This document shows positions 1-7,044 of a DNA stretch of 39,771 nt, piece by piece; within the stretch, counting starts at the first letter, position 1; each line of letters starts with the position of its first letter. The notes under the pieces were generated by a model. The model was not told the origin of the DNA, ran no database searches, and saw nothing but the letters and a program-made list of their open reading frames with translations. This DNA is from Oscillospiraceae bacterium (GTDB lineage Bacteria > Bacillota > Clostridia > Oscillospirales > CAG-272), in the NCBI GenBank assembly GCA_015064745.1, contig SVRR01000017.1, positions 1-39,771 of the forward strand. The letters are read 5' to 3'. A program made the position numbers and the translations under genes.

Positions 1-257
1 AGAATGGCAAGAAGTATTTCTCCGTTGCATCTGGCGGCGGTACGGGCAGAACTCTGCACCCCGACAACATGGCAGCAGGACCCGCTTCCTACGGTATGAC
101 CGATACCCTCGGCAGAATGCACGGTGACGCGCAGTTCGCAGGCTCCTCGTCCGTTCCCGCACACGTCGAGATGATGGGCCTCATCGGCGCAGGTAACAAC
201 CCCATGGTTGGTATGACTGTTGCTGTTGCAGTTGCTATCGAAGAGGCAAGCAAATAA
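1..257 (+). CDS. GGGtGRT-family protein, C-terminal part
   Basis: This is the last 84 codons of a gene that begins before the window; the reading frame starts at base 3. The visible peptide carries the GGGTGRT signature that names Pfam family GGGtGRT, followed at once by LHPDNMAAG. A run of small and hydrophobic residues ending in EEASK closes the protein. The family is known mainly from anaerobic bacteria and has no established biochemical function. The stop codon (255-257) lies inside the left arm of the first hairpin of the array at 250-429. No partner gene is visible upstream. The family call is firm and the function is unknown. Confidence 0.85.
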   Translation, partial: NGKKYFSVASGGGTGRTLHPDNMAAGPASYGMTDTLGRMHGDAQFAGSSSVPAHVEMMGLIGAGNNPMVGMTVAVAVAIEEASK

Positions 258-429
258 TTCGCGGAGCGAATTATTTGCAATGAATTGCCCTGCGGGCATG
301 AATTGGCTTTGCCATGAATTGAACTTCGTTCATGAATTGCTCTTCGGCGCATGAGGGCGATTCGATTCATGAAGGCGTGAGCCTTCAAATCATGATGCGT
401 AAGCATCAATTCATGCAATCGAAGATTGC
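250..429. repeat. Tandem array of mini-hairpins with ATGAATT spacers
   Basis: At least seven short inverted repeats follow one another. The first has a perfect 13-bp stem (250-262/266-278, loop GGA). The next ones are GCCC-tgc-GGGC (287-297), GGC-ttt-GCC (305-313), GAAC-ttc-GTTC (321-331), an imperfect one at 339-350, GAAGGC-gtga-GCCTTC (371-386), GATGC-gtaa-GCATC (394-407) and GCAATC-gaa-GATTGC (415-429). Stem sequences differ but loops are 3-4 nt. Left-half units are separated by ATGAATT and right-half units by AATTCAT or AAATCAT, its reverse complement, so the whole array is itself roughly an inverted repeat. The first stem overlaps the end of the upstream gene. Function unknown; it could be a MITE-like or REP-like element. 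Confidence 0.75.
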
Positions 430-583
430 AAATCATTTATAAACAAAAATTGGACACATCATTTTGGATTTTCCCTTGTGATGTGTCTTTTTTTCGTAAA
501 ATAAAGGATTGACAAGGTAGGAAAAATATGCAATAACGAATACGGAAGAAATCCAAAAAGAAAAGGAGAAGCCTATACGAAAA
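258..583. other. Intergenic stretch without a gene
   Basis: This 326-base stretch holds the hairpin array, the terminator at 453-494, and an AT-rich segment (about 495-583) with an AAGGAGA-like site at 563-569 that lies 14 nt before the ATG at 584. A TTGACA occurs at 509-514 but no good -10 follows at the usual distance. No protein-coding signal is seen. Confidence 0.6.
453..494 (+). terminator. Rho-independent terminator after GGGtGRT gene
   Basis: Stem GACACATCA (453-461) pairs with TGATGTGTC (479-487) and is followed by seven T. The 17-nt loop is long. It lies beyond the hairpin array, so a transcript of the upstream gene would carry the array in its 3' UTR. Confidence 0.65.
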
Positions 584-901
584 ATGAAAAAGACACTCCT
601 TCTTTTGGCGTTCAGCATTTTAAAAAACCGCGGGGAAGCGCTCGGACAGATGACGTCAATGCTGAAAATAAAGCCGATCACGGTGATGGCGCTTATCGGC
701 GCGGCGGCGTATACGGGGAATTTTCTCCACCTTAAGGCGGCAAGCCACGTTCCTGCCTCTGTGCAGTTTCCTCTCGTTTCGGGCGGCGTGATCGTGATCT
801 CGGCGTTCGTTTCGTTTTTGCTGTTCAAGGAAAGAGTCTCTAAAAAGGAGTGGCTTTCTGTTGCGGGGGCGTTCCTATCAACCGTTTTGTTCGCCTTTTG
901 A
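584..901 (+). pseudogene. Truncated DMT/EamA-type transporter, C-terminal fragment
   Basis: The frame encodes 105 residues that read like the last third of a drug/metabolite transporter of the EamA type. There are hydrophobic segments at about residues 32-50, 58-80 and 90-105, with the linker LLFKERVSKKEW that commonly precedes the last helix of this superfamily. Full-length members have about 280-300 residues and ten helices. Here the frame upstream of the ATG codes for a hydrophilic lysine-rich stretch and then a stop, so the N-terminal helices are missing. It is probably a gene remnant. A small intact four-helix transporter is the alternative, but the first hydrophobic segment is short. 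No convincing promoter was found. Confidence 0.5.
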
Positions 902-977
902 GCAGACGGCGGAACAGCGTCAAGCGTCGTGCGATACGTATGGAAAAGCAGAAAAAATAGAAAAATACAGGAATCTA

Positions 978-1006
978 TTGACTTTTCTGCTTTTGTATGC
1001 TATGCT
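978..1006 (+). promoter_or_regulatory. Sigma-70-type promoter for the GH20-like gene
   Basis: TTGACT (978-983), a 17-bp spacer ending in TGC, and TATGCT (1001-1006). The start codon lies 58 bases downstream behind an AAGGAGAA site. Confidence 0.75.
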
Positions 1007-1063
1007 TTCCTTGTGTGTGGAGATTAACTTCACAAATAAAGATATCTTCAAGGAGAATTTGCT

Positions 1064-2077
1064 ATGAAAGAAAAACTTTGGGGCATTCTTGTCCACCTTT
1101 CCATGGATATGTGGATTGGAAAATGGAACGACCAACCTCTTTCTGATGTCTTTGACGAAAACATGTGGCATGAGATTGTCGACGAGACAGCCGCATCGGG
1201 CATGAACGCCATTGTGCTGGACGTCGGAAACGGTATCCGCTTCGAGAGCCATCCCGAAATCGCCAAGGAGGACGCGTTCTCTCCCGCTTGGGTGCACGCG
1301 GAGGTAAAGCGATGCCGCGAGAAGGGAATCGCGCTCATCCCAAAGCTGAACTTCTCCGCGACACACGATGTATGGCTCGGCGAATATGCCCGTATGATCT
1401 CGACAAGCGTTTATTACAAGCTTACGAAGGATCTTATCGAGGAGGTCTACGAGATCTTCGAGCATCCCGAATATATCCATCTCGGTATGGATGAGGAGGA
1501 CAATAAACATCAGGCAAAGCGGGATTATGTCTCCTTCCGTCAGGGAGCGCTTTATATGCATGACCTGCGCTATCTGGTGGATTGTGTCAAGGCTACGGGT
1601 GCAACCCCTTGGGTTTGGGCTTGCCCCCTCTTCGATATGACCGAGCTTTTCATGAAGGAGTTCAAGCCCGACGAGATCGTGCTTTCTCCCTGGTATTATA
1701 ACGCCTTCCGCCGTGAGCATTGGACGCCCGTTGAGTCGCGCGCGGAATACGTTGCCTATTACAACGAGGGCGACTACGCAAAAATGAATATCAAGTTCGT
1801 GGAGGAAGACCCCTTCCTTGTCAACTTCCGTGCCAAAGCGCTTCCACTCATGGAGAAGGGCTATCGCTATATCCCCTGCGCCTCCGTGTTTAACCGTTGC
1901 GACTGGAATACCGTTGACCTCATGGAATATTTCCGCGATAACGGCATCGACCGTCAGATTTTCGGCTATGTGACAGCCCCTTGGGTCAGAACGACGCCCA
2001 CCGAAAAGAACAAGATGTTCTTTGAGGAATCCTTCCGCTTTTTCCGTGAAGCCAAGAAGGAAATCTACGGCGAATAA
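1064..2077 (+). CDS. GH20-like TIM-barrel glycoside hydrolase
   Basis: A 337-residue protein without a signal peptide, so cytoplasmic. The motif HLGMDEE at residues 139-145 resembles the His-x-Gly-x-Asp-Glu signature of family GH20 beta-N-acetylhexosaminidases, in which the Asp-Glu pair serves substrate-assisted catalysis. The order of segments is also barrel-like: LVHLSMDMW near the N-terminus, IALIPKLNFS at about 95, then HLGMDEE, WVWACPLF, and APWVRTT near the end. Homologous enzymes release GlcNAc or GalNAc from glycans, but the substrate here is unknown and a non-hydrolytic barrel cannot be excluded. The start is fixed by AAGGAGAA at 1050-1057. A truncated copy follows 14 bases after the stop. 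Confidence 0.6.
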   Translation: MKEKLWGILVHLSMDMWIGKWNDQPLSDVFDENMWHEIVDETAASGMNAIVLDVGNGIRFESHPEIAKEDAFSPAWVHAEVKRCREKGIALIPKLNFSATHDVWLGEYARMISTSVYYKLTKDLIEEVYEIFEHPEYIHLGMDEEDNKHQAKRDYVSFRQGALYMHDLRYLVDCVKATGATPWVWACPLFDMTELFMKEFKPDEIVLSPWYYNAFRREHWTPVESRAEYVAYYNEGDYAKMNIKFVEEDPFLVNFRAKALPLMEKGYRYIPCASVFNRCDWNTVDLMEYFRDNGIDRQIFGYVTAPWVRTTPTEKNKMFFEESFRFFREAKKEIYGE

Positions 2078-2091
2078 AAAGGAGATGGAAA

Positions 2092-2301
2092 ATGAAAGAG
2101 AAGATTTGGGGTCTTCTCGTCCATCTCTCTGTGGACTATTCGCCTGCCCAAAAGTGGCATGACGCACCTCTCTGTGCGCATTTTGATGAAGAGGTTTGGC
2201 ACGATTGCGTTGAAAAATTTTGCTATCGGCATTTTGCACAAAAAAGCGAATTTCAATATGGCATAAACGACCATAAATACTATGGATTTACAATTTGTTA
2301 A
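2092..2301 (+). pseudogene. Truncated tandem copy of the GH20-like gene
   Basis: The first about 42 residues align closely with the gene just upstream: both begin MKEK(L/I)WG(I/L)LVHLS and share FDE..WH at the same distance. After about base 2217 the match stops and the frame continues into 26 unrelated residues before a stop at 2299-2301. The ribosome-binding site (AAAAAGGAGAT, from 2077) is intact. This looks like a tandem duplication whose second copy lost everything after the first beta-alpha unit. It cannot form a TIM barrel. The unrelated tail runs into the promoter of the next gene. Confidence 0.75.
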
Positions 2302-2313
2302 CATTGAAACCCC

Positions 2314-2342
2314 TTTACAAAATTTGCCCTTTTTGCTACAAT
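2314..2342 (+). promoter_or_regulatory. Promoter of the lipoprotein gene
   Basis: TTTACA (2314-2319), 17-bp spacer ending TTGC, TACAAT (2337-2342). It lies just after the truncated gene copy, and the lipoprotein start is 69 bases downstream of the -10. Confidence 0.75.
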
Positions 2343-2410
2343 AAATACTGGTGAGATGTGCGATGTTATAACGCATCTTGCAAACAAAAATTTCTAAGGA
2401 GAGAAAAAAC

Positions 2411-4279
2411 ATGAAACAGCTTTTAAAAGTGCTTTTGCTGGCTCTTGTTCTCGTTCTCGCCATCAGTGTGATGGTTGCTTGTAACGATACCGGTGACGGC
2501 GGCGACGATACTCCCGGCGGCAATAACCCCGGTGGTGACAGCGGCGATGGCGGTGACAGCGGCGACGGCGAAGGCAACGAAGGCGATGAGTTTGAAGTAA
2601 CCTTCAAGTACATCGACAAGCAGGGCAACGTCATTAAGGACGTTGGCGGCTACGAGGAATACATTCGTAGACGTGTTGCGTACGGCGATGATGTTCGTAG
2701 CACGACCACGGGTAGCGTTCAGTCGTTTGATACGTACGTGGTCATCGGTTGGAATGCCGACAAAGCAAAGGCTATGGCCGGCGAAATCGATGAGGATTGC
2801 ACCAAGAACATCAAGAAGAATACGACCCTTTACAGTGTCGTGCGCGACAAGGTAGAGGTAACCGTTACCCTTTTGAAGTCTGACGGCACTGTTTCCCACA
2901 CGCAGAAGATGCTGGAGGGCTCGAAGATTGACGCGTCCGTAAAGCGTCCCACCGAGCTTGGCAAGTACTTCATAAGCTGGGAGCAGATAAAGGCGCCCGA
3001 GGGCGTCCGTCAGTCCACGGTCGCTTGTGTTTATGCCGATTGCTCCTTCAAGGCGATCATGGGTAATACCGACGGTACGATTGGTAAGGTCGATAAGAAC
3101 CTTATCAAGGTCGACGGTAAAAAGGATGCCGCTTACGAGGGTGCCGCATACCTTGCGCACAACGGTGTAAAGCAGGCAGATAACGCTTTGAATATCACCC
3201 AGGCGGATAAGGACGGCAAAGAAGGCTATCGCTCCGTTCCCAACATGAAGGCAGACACCTTTATGGTATGGGACGGCGATTACATCTACCTCCTCATTGA
3301 GGTGTATGATACCAGCCTCACCGCCCGTAGCGATGCTTACGTCAGCACGGGCGCTGACGCATGGTGTAACGATTCCGTTGAGATATGGTACACCTTTGAG
3401 CAGGATGCGACCCTGACGGAAAACAAAACCCGTATCGGTCTCTCCGCAATGGGCGACCTTGTGAGTGGCACCGAGGTAACCAAGGCTGCGTACGCCTTGA
3501 ACCGCGATAAGGGTATCGGCGGCGGTCGTAGCACCTACTTTGATGAGATCAAGTACGCCGTTCGTAATCACCTTATTGCTAAGGCTGACGATGATTTGAG
3601 CGATCTTGACCTCAAGGCAGAAAACAATAAGCCCTCCTATATCATGGAATTCCAGTTCCCCGCATGGACCGAGGGTACGGCTGACATGAATTACGCTTAC
3701 GAGGATTGGCACTTGCTTGAAGACAACGATCCCACCACGATGCCCGAAAAGAAGCTCTCTGCTGAAGATGAGCTGAACTTCACGAAGACCGGTCTTCTTT
3801 ACACCAAGTTATCCACGAGCAACGCGGCAAGCGATTATCGCTTCGCAAAGGGTACGCAGCTGCAAGGCGGCGACTTCGTTCGCTTCTGCTTGCAGATCAA
3901 CGACCTGAAGATTACCAGACAGCAGTTGAATCCTCAGGCGAAGTTGTATCTCGATTCTCCCGATGTTGGAAAGGCAAAGGAGTTCGTTGAGTATCACGGT
4001 GGTACATGGGACGGTACCTATGTGCTGAACGCGAAGATTGCTCTCTATGAATGGGATTCCGAGAATAACTCGCTGAAAGAGGCTAGTCTTAACGACCTCT
4101 TCTGTGCTTCGGGTTCCGGGCAGAAGCAGCTCAACTGCTATCTCATCTTCTCCTTGAACGGTGAGGACAGCGCGAGCGAGACCAAGGTTTGGGGCTTTAA
4201 GCTGGATCCCCAGGAGCCGGTTAAGGGTCAGATCATGCTTGACATTAACAATCAGCCCTACTACCGCGACGCAAAATAA
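2411..4279 (+). CDS. Surface lipoprotein with CBM9-like domain
   Basis: The start at 2411 is chosen because AAGGAGAG (2396-2403) sits 7 nt before it and a lipoprotein signal peptide begins there. The lipobox is VMVA-Cys24. The 622-residue protein then has a Gly/Asp-rich linker (25-60), a beta-rich N-terminal part with two stretches resembling bacterial surface repeats (about 61-225), and a region from about 230 to 450 that resembles the carbohydrate family 9 binding-like fold. That region shows VDGKKDAAYEGA, then FMVWDGDYIYLLIEVYD, then NDSVEIWY. The remaining C-terminus is not recognised. It probably sits on the outer face of the membrane and binds a polysaccharide. It is transcribed alone, between its own promoter and a strong terminator. 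Confidence 0.75.
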   Translation: MKQLLKVLLLALVLVLAISVMVACNDTGDGGDDTPGGNNPGGDSGDGGDSGDGEGNEGDEFEVTFKYIDKQGNVIKDVGGYEEYIRRRVAYGDDVRSTTTGSVQSFDTYVVIGWNADKAKAMAGEIDEDCTKNIKKNTTLYSVVRDKVEVTVTLLKSDGTVSHTQKMLEGSKIDASVKRPTELGKYFISWEQIKAPEGVRQSTVACVYADCSFKAIMGNTDGTIGKVDKNLIKVDGKKDAAYEGAAYLAHNGVKQADNALNITQADKDGKEGYRSVPNMKADTFMVWDGDYIYLLIEVYDTSLTARSDAYVSTGADAWCNDSVEIWYTFEQDATLTENKTRIGLSAMGDLVSGTEVTKAAYALNRDKGIGGGRSTYFDEIKYAVRNHLIAKADDDLSDLDLKAENNKPSYIMEFQFPAWTEGTADMNYAYEDWHLLEDNDPTTMPEKKLSAEDELNFTKTGLLYTKLSTSNAASDYRFAKGTQLQGGDFVRFCLQINDLKITRQQLNPQAKLYLDSPDVGKAKEFVEYHGGTWDGTYVLNAKIALYEWDSENNSLKEASLNDLFCASGSGQKQLNCYLIFSLNGEDSASETKVWGFKLDPQEPVKGQIMLDINNQPYYRDAK

Positions 4280-4296
4280 TTAAGCTTTACTCTATG

Positions 4297-4327
4297 AAAC
4301 CCGCTCTTAGGAGCGGGTTTCTCTTTT
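4297..4327 (+). terminator. Terminator of the lipoprotein gene
   Basis: Stem AAACCCGCTC (4297-4306), loop TTAG, stem GAGCGGGTTT (4311-4320), then CTCTTTTT. Perfect 10-bp pairing. Confidence 0.9.
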
Positions 4328-4357
4328 TCGCATTTTTAAGGAAAATGCCCAAAGCTA

Positions 4358-4386
4358 TTGCATTTTTTAGATGTATGTGATAAAAT
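4358..4386 (+). promoter_or_regulatory. Promoter of the parvulin gene
   Basis: TTGCAT (4358-4363), 17-bp spacer, TAAAAT (4381-4386). It overlaps an upstream ATG in the same frame as the gene, which argues against that longer start. Confidence 0.7.
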
Positions 4387-4435
4387 AACGGTAGTAAAAT
4401 ACGGCGCGCAGCACGCGCTTGATAGGAGAAGAAAT

Positions 4436-5182
4436 ATGGCAAACGGAAGAATTTTAGCATCGGTCGCCGGCAACCCCATCACCGAGGATGACGTTGCGCG
4501 CTTCGTCGCCGCGATGGGCGAACGCGGCGCTGCCTACAAAACCCCCGAGGGACAAAAGCTTGTCCTTGAAGAATTGATCGCAAGCAAGCTTTTTTTGGCA
4601 GACGCAAAGAAAAATCTGCTCGAATACGAGGATGGCTTTAAAAAGAGACTTGCGGATATTAAGGACAGACTTCTCGTGGATTACGCGATGGAAAAGCTGC
4701 TCGGTAAGATCACGGTAAATGATGCCGATGTTAAGAAGTATTACGATGAGCACGAAAACGAAATGAAGAGCGGAGACAGCGTTACGGCTTCTCACATTCT
4801 GGTTGAGGATGAGGAAACGGCAAACGAGCTTCTTGCAAAGATCCGCGCGGGAGAAGTCAGCTTCGAGGACGCCGCAAAGGAACACAGCTCCTGCCCCTCA
4901 CGGGAGAACGGCGGTTCTCTCGGCACGTTTGGCAGAGGTCAAATGGTGCCCGAATTTGATACCGCTTGCTTTGAAATGGAGATCGGCGAGCTCCGCGGTC
5001 CCGTCAAGACGCAGTTTGGCTACCATCTCATTCGTCTTGACGGTAAAAACGCCTCCGAGCCCATCCCCTTTGATGCGGTTAAGGAGGAGATCCGCCGCCG
5101 CCTCGTGGCAGAGAAGCAGCAGGCAACCTACCGTAGCCGTGTAAATCAGCTTGGTATTTTATTCCCGGTAGACAGATATTGA
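4436..5182 (+). CDS. Parvulin-type peptidyl-prolyl isomerase (PpiC-like)
   Basis: A 248-residue foldase or chaperone of the PpiC/SurA/PrsA class. The start at 4436 is fixed by TAGGAGAA (4423-4430) and by the promoter lying further upstream. The N-terminal half (1-110) is helical with a SurA_N-like arrangement. The parvulin domain spans about 115-215, with SHILVEDEE, then GGSLGTFGRGQMVPEF and FGYHLIRLD, the usual conserved blocks. There is no signal peptide or lipobox, so unlike PrsA it should act in the cytosol. It has its own promoter and terminator and appears monocistronic. Confidence 0.9.
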   Translation: MANGRILASVAGNPITEDDVARFVAAMGERGAAYKTPEGQKLVLEELIASKLFLADAKKNLLEYEDGFKKRLADIKDRLLVDYAMEKLLGKITVNDADVKKYYDEHENEMKSGDSVTASHILVEDEETANELLAKIRAGEVSFEDAAKEHSSCPSRENGGSLGTFGRGQMVPEFDTACFEMEIGELRGPVKTQFGYHLIRLDGKNASEPIPFDAVKEEIRRRLVAEKQQATYRSRVNQLGILFPVDRY

Positions 5183-5199
5183 TCCTTTACGTAAATGCA

Positions 5200-5226
5200 G
5201 GGCGGGAGCGTGCTCCCGCCCTTTTT
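5200..5226 (+). terminator. Terminator after the parvulin gene
   Basis: GGGCGGGAGC (5200-5209) pairs with GCTCCCGCCC (5212-5221) and TTTTT follows. The apical part of the stem must open to make a loop. Confidence 0.9.
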
Positions 5227-5261
5227 GTCGATTTTTCCTTTTGGTGTTTTTTGTAAAATTC

Positions 5262-5290
5262 TTGATTTTATATCACAGATGTGGTATAAT
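5262..5290 (+). promoter_or_regulatory. Promoter of the CapD-like gene
   Basis: TTGATT (5262-5267), 17-bp spacer, perfect TATAAT (5285-5290). It shows that the gene must start downstream of 5290, although the frame is open from 5195. Confidence 0.8.
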
Positions 5291-5320
5291 AAAACGGCAA
5301 GGCTCCAGCCCTTGCGCCGC

Positions 5321-6550
5321 ATGCGGAAAATCTTTGATAGCGAGTGTGTCACTGTGATAAAAAAAGCAAAAAAAACATGGCAGTATGGGGAAGATGCGGA
5401 GCGTAGCCTTCTTATAGGGGCGAAGACGGCAGGGGCTGTTCCTTCCGCCCGGGGGGATGCGGCTATCTCTAAGCTGAGTGACGTAGACCTCCAAGACCTT
5501 TTGGAGCGTGAGCCGATCAAGGTCAACTTGGACGAGATCATGAGCTACATATCCGACGAGGTCGTTTTGGTTACGGGCGGCGGTGGCTCCATCGGCAGTG
5601 AGCTTTGCCGTCAGATCGCCCTTCACCGTCCCCGACAACTCATCATCCTTGATGTTTATGAGAACGGCGCCTACGATATTGAGCAGGAGCTTCGCGCTAA
5701 GTACGGTTCGTTAAACCTTCTCGTCCTGGTCGGAAGCATTCGCGATAAGGGGCGCCTTGAAAGCATTTTTCAAAAATACCGTCCGAGTATTGTTTTTAAC
5801 GCGGCGGCGCATAAACACGTCCCCCTGATGGAAGCGAGTCCTTGCGAAGCGGTTAAAAACAATGTTTTCGGCACACTCAACATCGCGCGCGCGGCGGATG
5901 AATATGGTGTCAAGCGATTTGTTCAGATTTCTACCGATAAAGCCGTCAATCCCACCAGCGTCATGGGGGCAACCAAGCGTATTTGTGAAATGATCATTCA
6001 AACGATCGGGAAGCATTCCAAGACCGACTTCGTGGCGGTGCGCTTCGGCAACGTGCTGGGGTCGAACGGCAGTGTCATCCCTCTTTTTAAAAAGCAGATC
6101 GCCGAAGGCGGTCCTGTGCTCGTTACCCACCCTGATATTGTTCGCTATTTTATGACAATTTCCGAGGCAGTCAGCCTTGTGCTGCAAGCGGGCGCGTATG
6201 CCAAGGGCGGCGAGATCTATGTTTTCGATATGGGGGAGCCGTTGCGCGTTTACGACCTTGCCGAACATCTTATCCGCCTTTCCGGCCTTGAGCCGGGGGT
6301 TGATATTGAGATCGTCTGCACGGGTCTTCGCCCCGGCGAAAAACTGTATGAGGAGTGCTTGATGGGCGAAGAGGGGATACAGAAAACCGCCAACGCCTCT
6401 ATCAGCATCGGAAAGCCGATCGAGCTTGACGAGGAGCGTTTCTTCAAGCAGCTGGAACTGCTTTACGATGCCGCCTATGCCGAGAGCGAGGACATCAAAA
6501 CACTTCTGCGCGAACTCGTCCCCACCTATACGATCGATAAACGCGACTGA
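5321..6550 (+). CDS. CapD/FlaA1-type nucleotide-sugar 4,6-dehydratase, short form
   Basis: An extended SDR enzyme of the polysaccharide-biosynthesis CapD family, which converts UDP-N-acetylhexosamine to the 4-keto-6-deoxy sugar. The NAD(P)-binding glycine loop GGGGSIGSELC is at about residues 84-94 and AAHKHVPLME follows. The block TDKAVNPTSVMGATKR (about 206-221) carries the Met-x-x-x-Lys version of the SDR catalytic site known from WbpM/PglF-like enzymes. Membrane-bound members have four helices and a Rossmann-like domain in front. Here only a relic (RSLLIGAKTAGA, then DLLEREPIK) remains, so the enzyme should be soluble. ATG 5321 is the first start after the promoter, but no clear Shine-Dalgarno site precedes it. 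GTG 5354 is possible. Confidence 0.85.
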   Translation: MRKIFDSECVTVIKKAKKTWQYGEDAERSLLIGAKTAGAVPSARGDAAISKLSDVDLQDLLEREPIKVNLDEIMSYISDEVVLVTGGGGSIGSELCRQIALHRPRQLIILDVYENGAYDIEQELRAKYGSLNLLVLVGSIRDKGRLESIFQKYRPSIVFNAAAHKHVPLMEASPCEAVKNNVFGTLNIARAADEYGVKRFVQISTDKAVNPTSVMGATKRICEMIIQTIGKHSKTDFVAVRFGNVLGSNGSVIPLFKKQIAEGGPVLVTHPDIVRYFMTISEAVSLVLQAGAYAKGGEIYVFDMGEPLRVYDLAEHLIRLSGLEPGVDIEIVCTGLRPGEKLYEECLMGEEGIQKTANASISIGKPIELDEERFFKQLELLYDAAYAESEDIKTLLRELVPTYTIDKRD

Positions 6551-6557
6551 TATCGTG

Positions 6558-6581
6558 CGGGGGCACCACGCCCCCGTTTTT
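6558..6581 (+). terminator. Terminator after the CapD-like gene
   Basis: CGGGGGC (6558-6564), loop ACCAC, GCCCCCG (6570-6576), then TTTTT. The next gene starts only 17 bases later with no promoter in between, so some read-through is likely. Confidence 0.85.
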
Positions 6582-6597
6582 ATGAAAGGAGAATGAA

Positions 6598-7044
6598 ATG
6601 AAAGAGAAGCATCTTTATCGTATGTTACTTTGGGCAGTTTCTGTTTTCGGTGTCCTTTGCTTCATCTTTGCCAATTCTCTTGCGCCGGCTTCGGAATCCG
6701 ATGAAGAGAGTCGGGAGTTTTTCTCTGTTCTCCTTTCTTTTTTTCCTTCGATTACCCATCATATCGTACGCAAGCTGGCTCACGTTACCGAATATGCGTT
6801 GCTTGGCGTTCACGCGTCTCTCGCACCGATCCTTTTTTCTCGGCGGGTGTCGATACCTTTTTGCCTTGGCTTCGGTGTTCTCGTCGCCGTCGCCGATGAA
6901 GGAATTCAGTCCCTCGTGCCGGGCAGAGGTCCCTCTTTGTCCGACGTCATGATTGATTCTCTCGGGTACTTCATCGCTCTTCTTTTGATGTTCTTTTTCT
7001 TTTGTTGCCTCTCTCAAACAAGAAGGAGGTGTACGCATGTATAA
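6598..7044 (+). CDS. VanZ-like family membrane protein
   Basis: A 148-residue membrane protein with hydrophobic segments at about 9-28, 58-85, 92-108 and 122-142. The family hallmarks are present: FANSL near the first helix, RKLAHVTEYALLG, and ADEGIQSLVPGR followed by SDVMIDSLG. VanZ itself gives low-level teicoplanin resistance in the vanA cluster, but most chromosomal VanZ-like proteins have unknown roles in the cell envelope. A GAAAGGAGA site at 6585-6593 sets the start. The stop overlaps the start of the next gene by 8 nt, so the two are translated together. Confidence 0.85.
   Translation: MKEKHLYRMLLWAVSVFGVLCFIFANSLAPASESDEESREFFSVLLSFFPSITHHIVRKLAHVTEYALLGVHASLAPILFSRRVSIPFCLGFGVLVAVADEGIQSLVPGRGPSLSDVMIDSLGYFIALLLMFFFFCCLSQTRRRCTHV

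Noticed and set aside
250-429. CRISPR array
   Set aside because: Units are 15-30 bases with differing stems and constant 7-base spacers, the reverse of CRISPR design, and no cas genes are present.
509-536. Promoter for the DMT fragment (TTGACA at 509-514)
   Set aside because: No acceptable -10 at 16-18 bp.
920-2239. Long minus-strand open frame opposite the GH20-like gene
   Set aside because: It is the mirror of a well-supported gene, starts and ends without ribosome-binding signals, and its protein has no recognisable pattern.
2423-3712. 429-codon minus-strand open frame opposite the lipoprotein gene
   Set aside because: Shadow frame produced by the codon bias of the lipoprotein gene; that gene has a promoter, lipobox and terminator, this one has none.
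6598-7044. Glycopeptide-resistance cluster
   Set aside because: A VanZ-like protein alone is common in Clostridia; no vanHAX, vanRS or similar gene is nearby.
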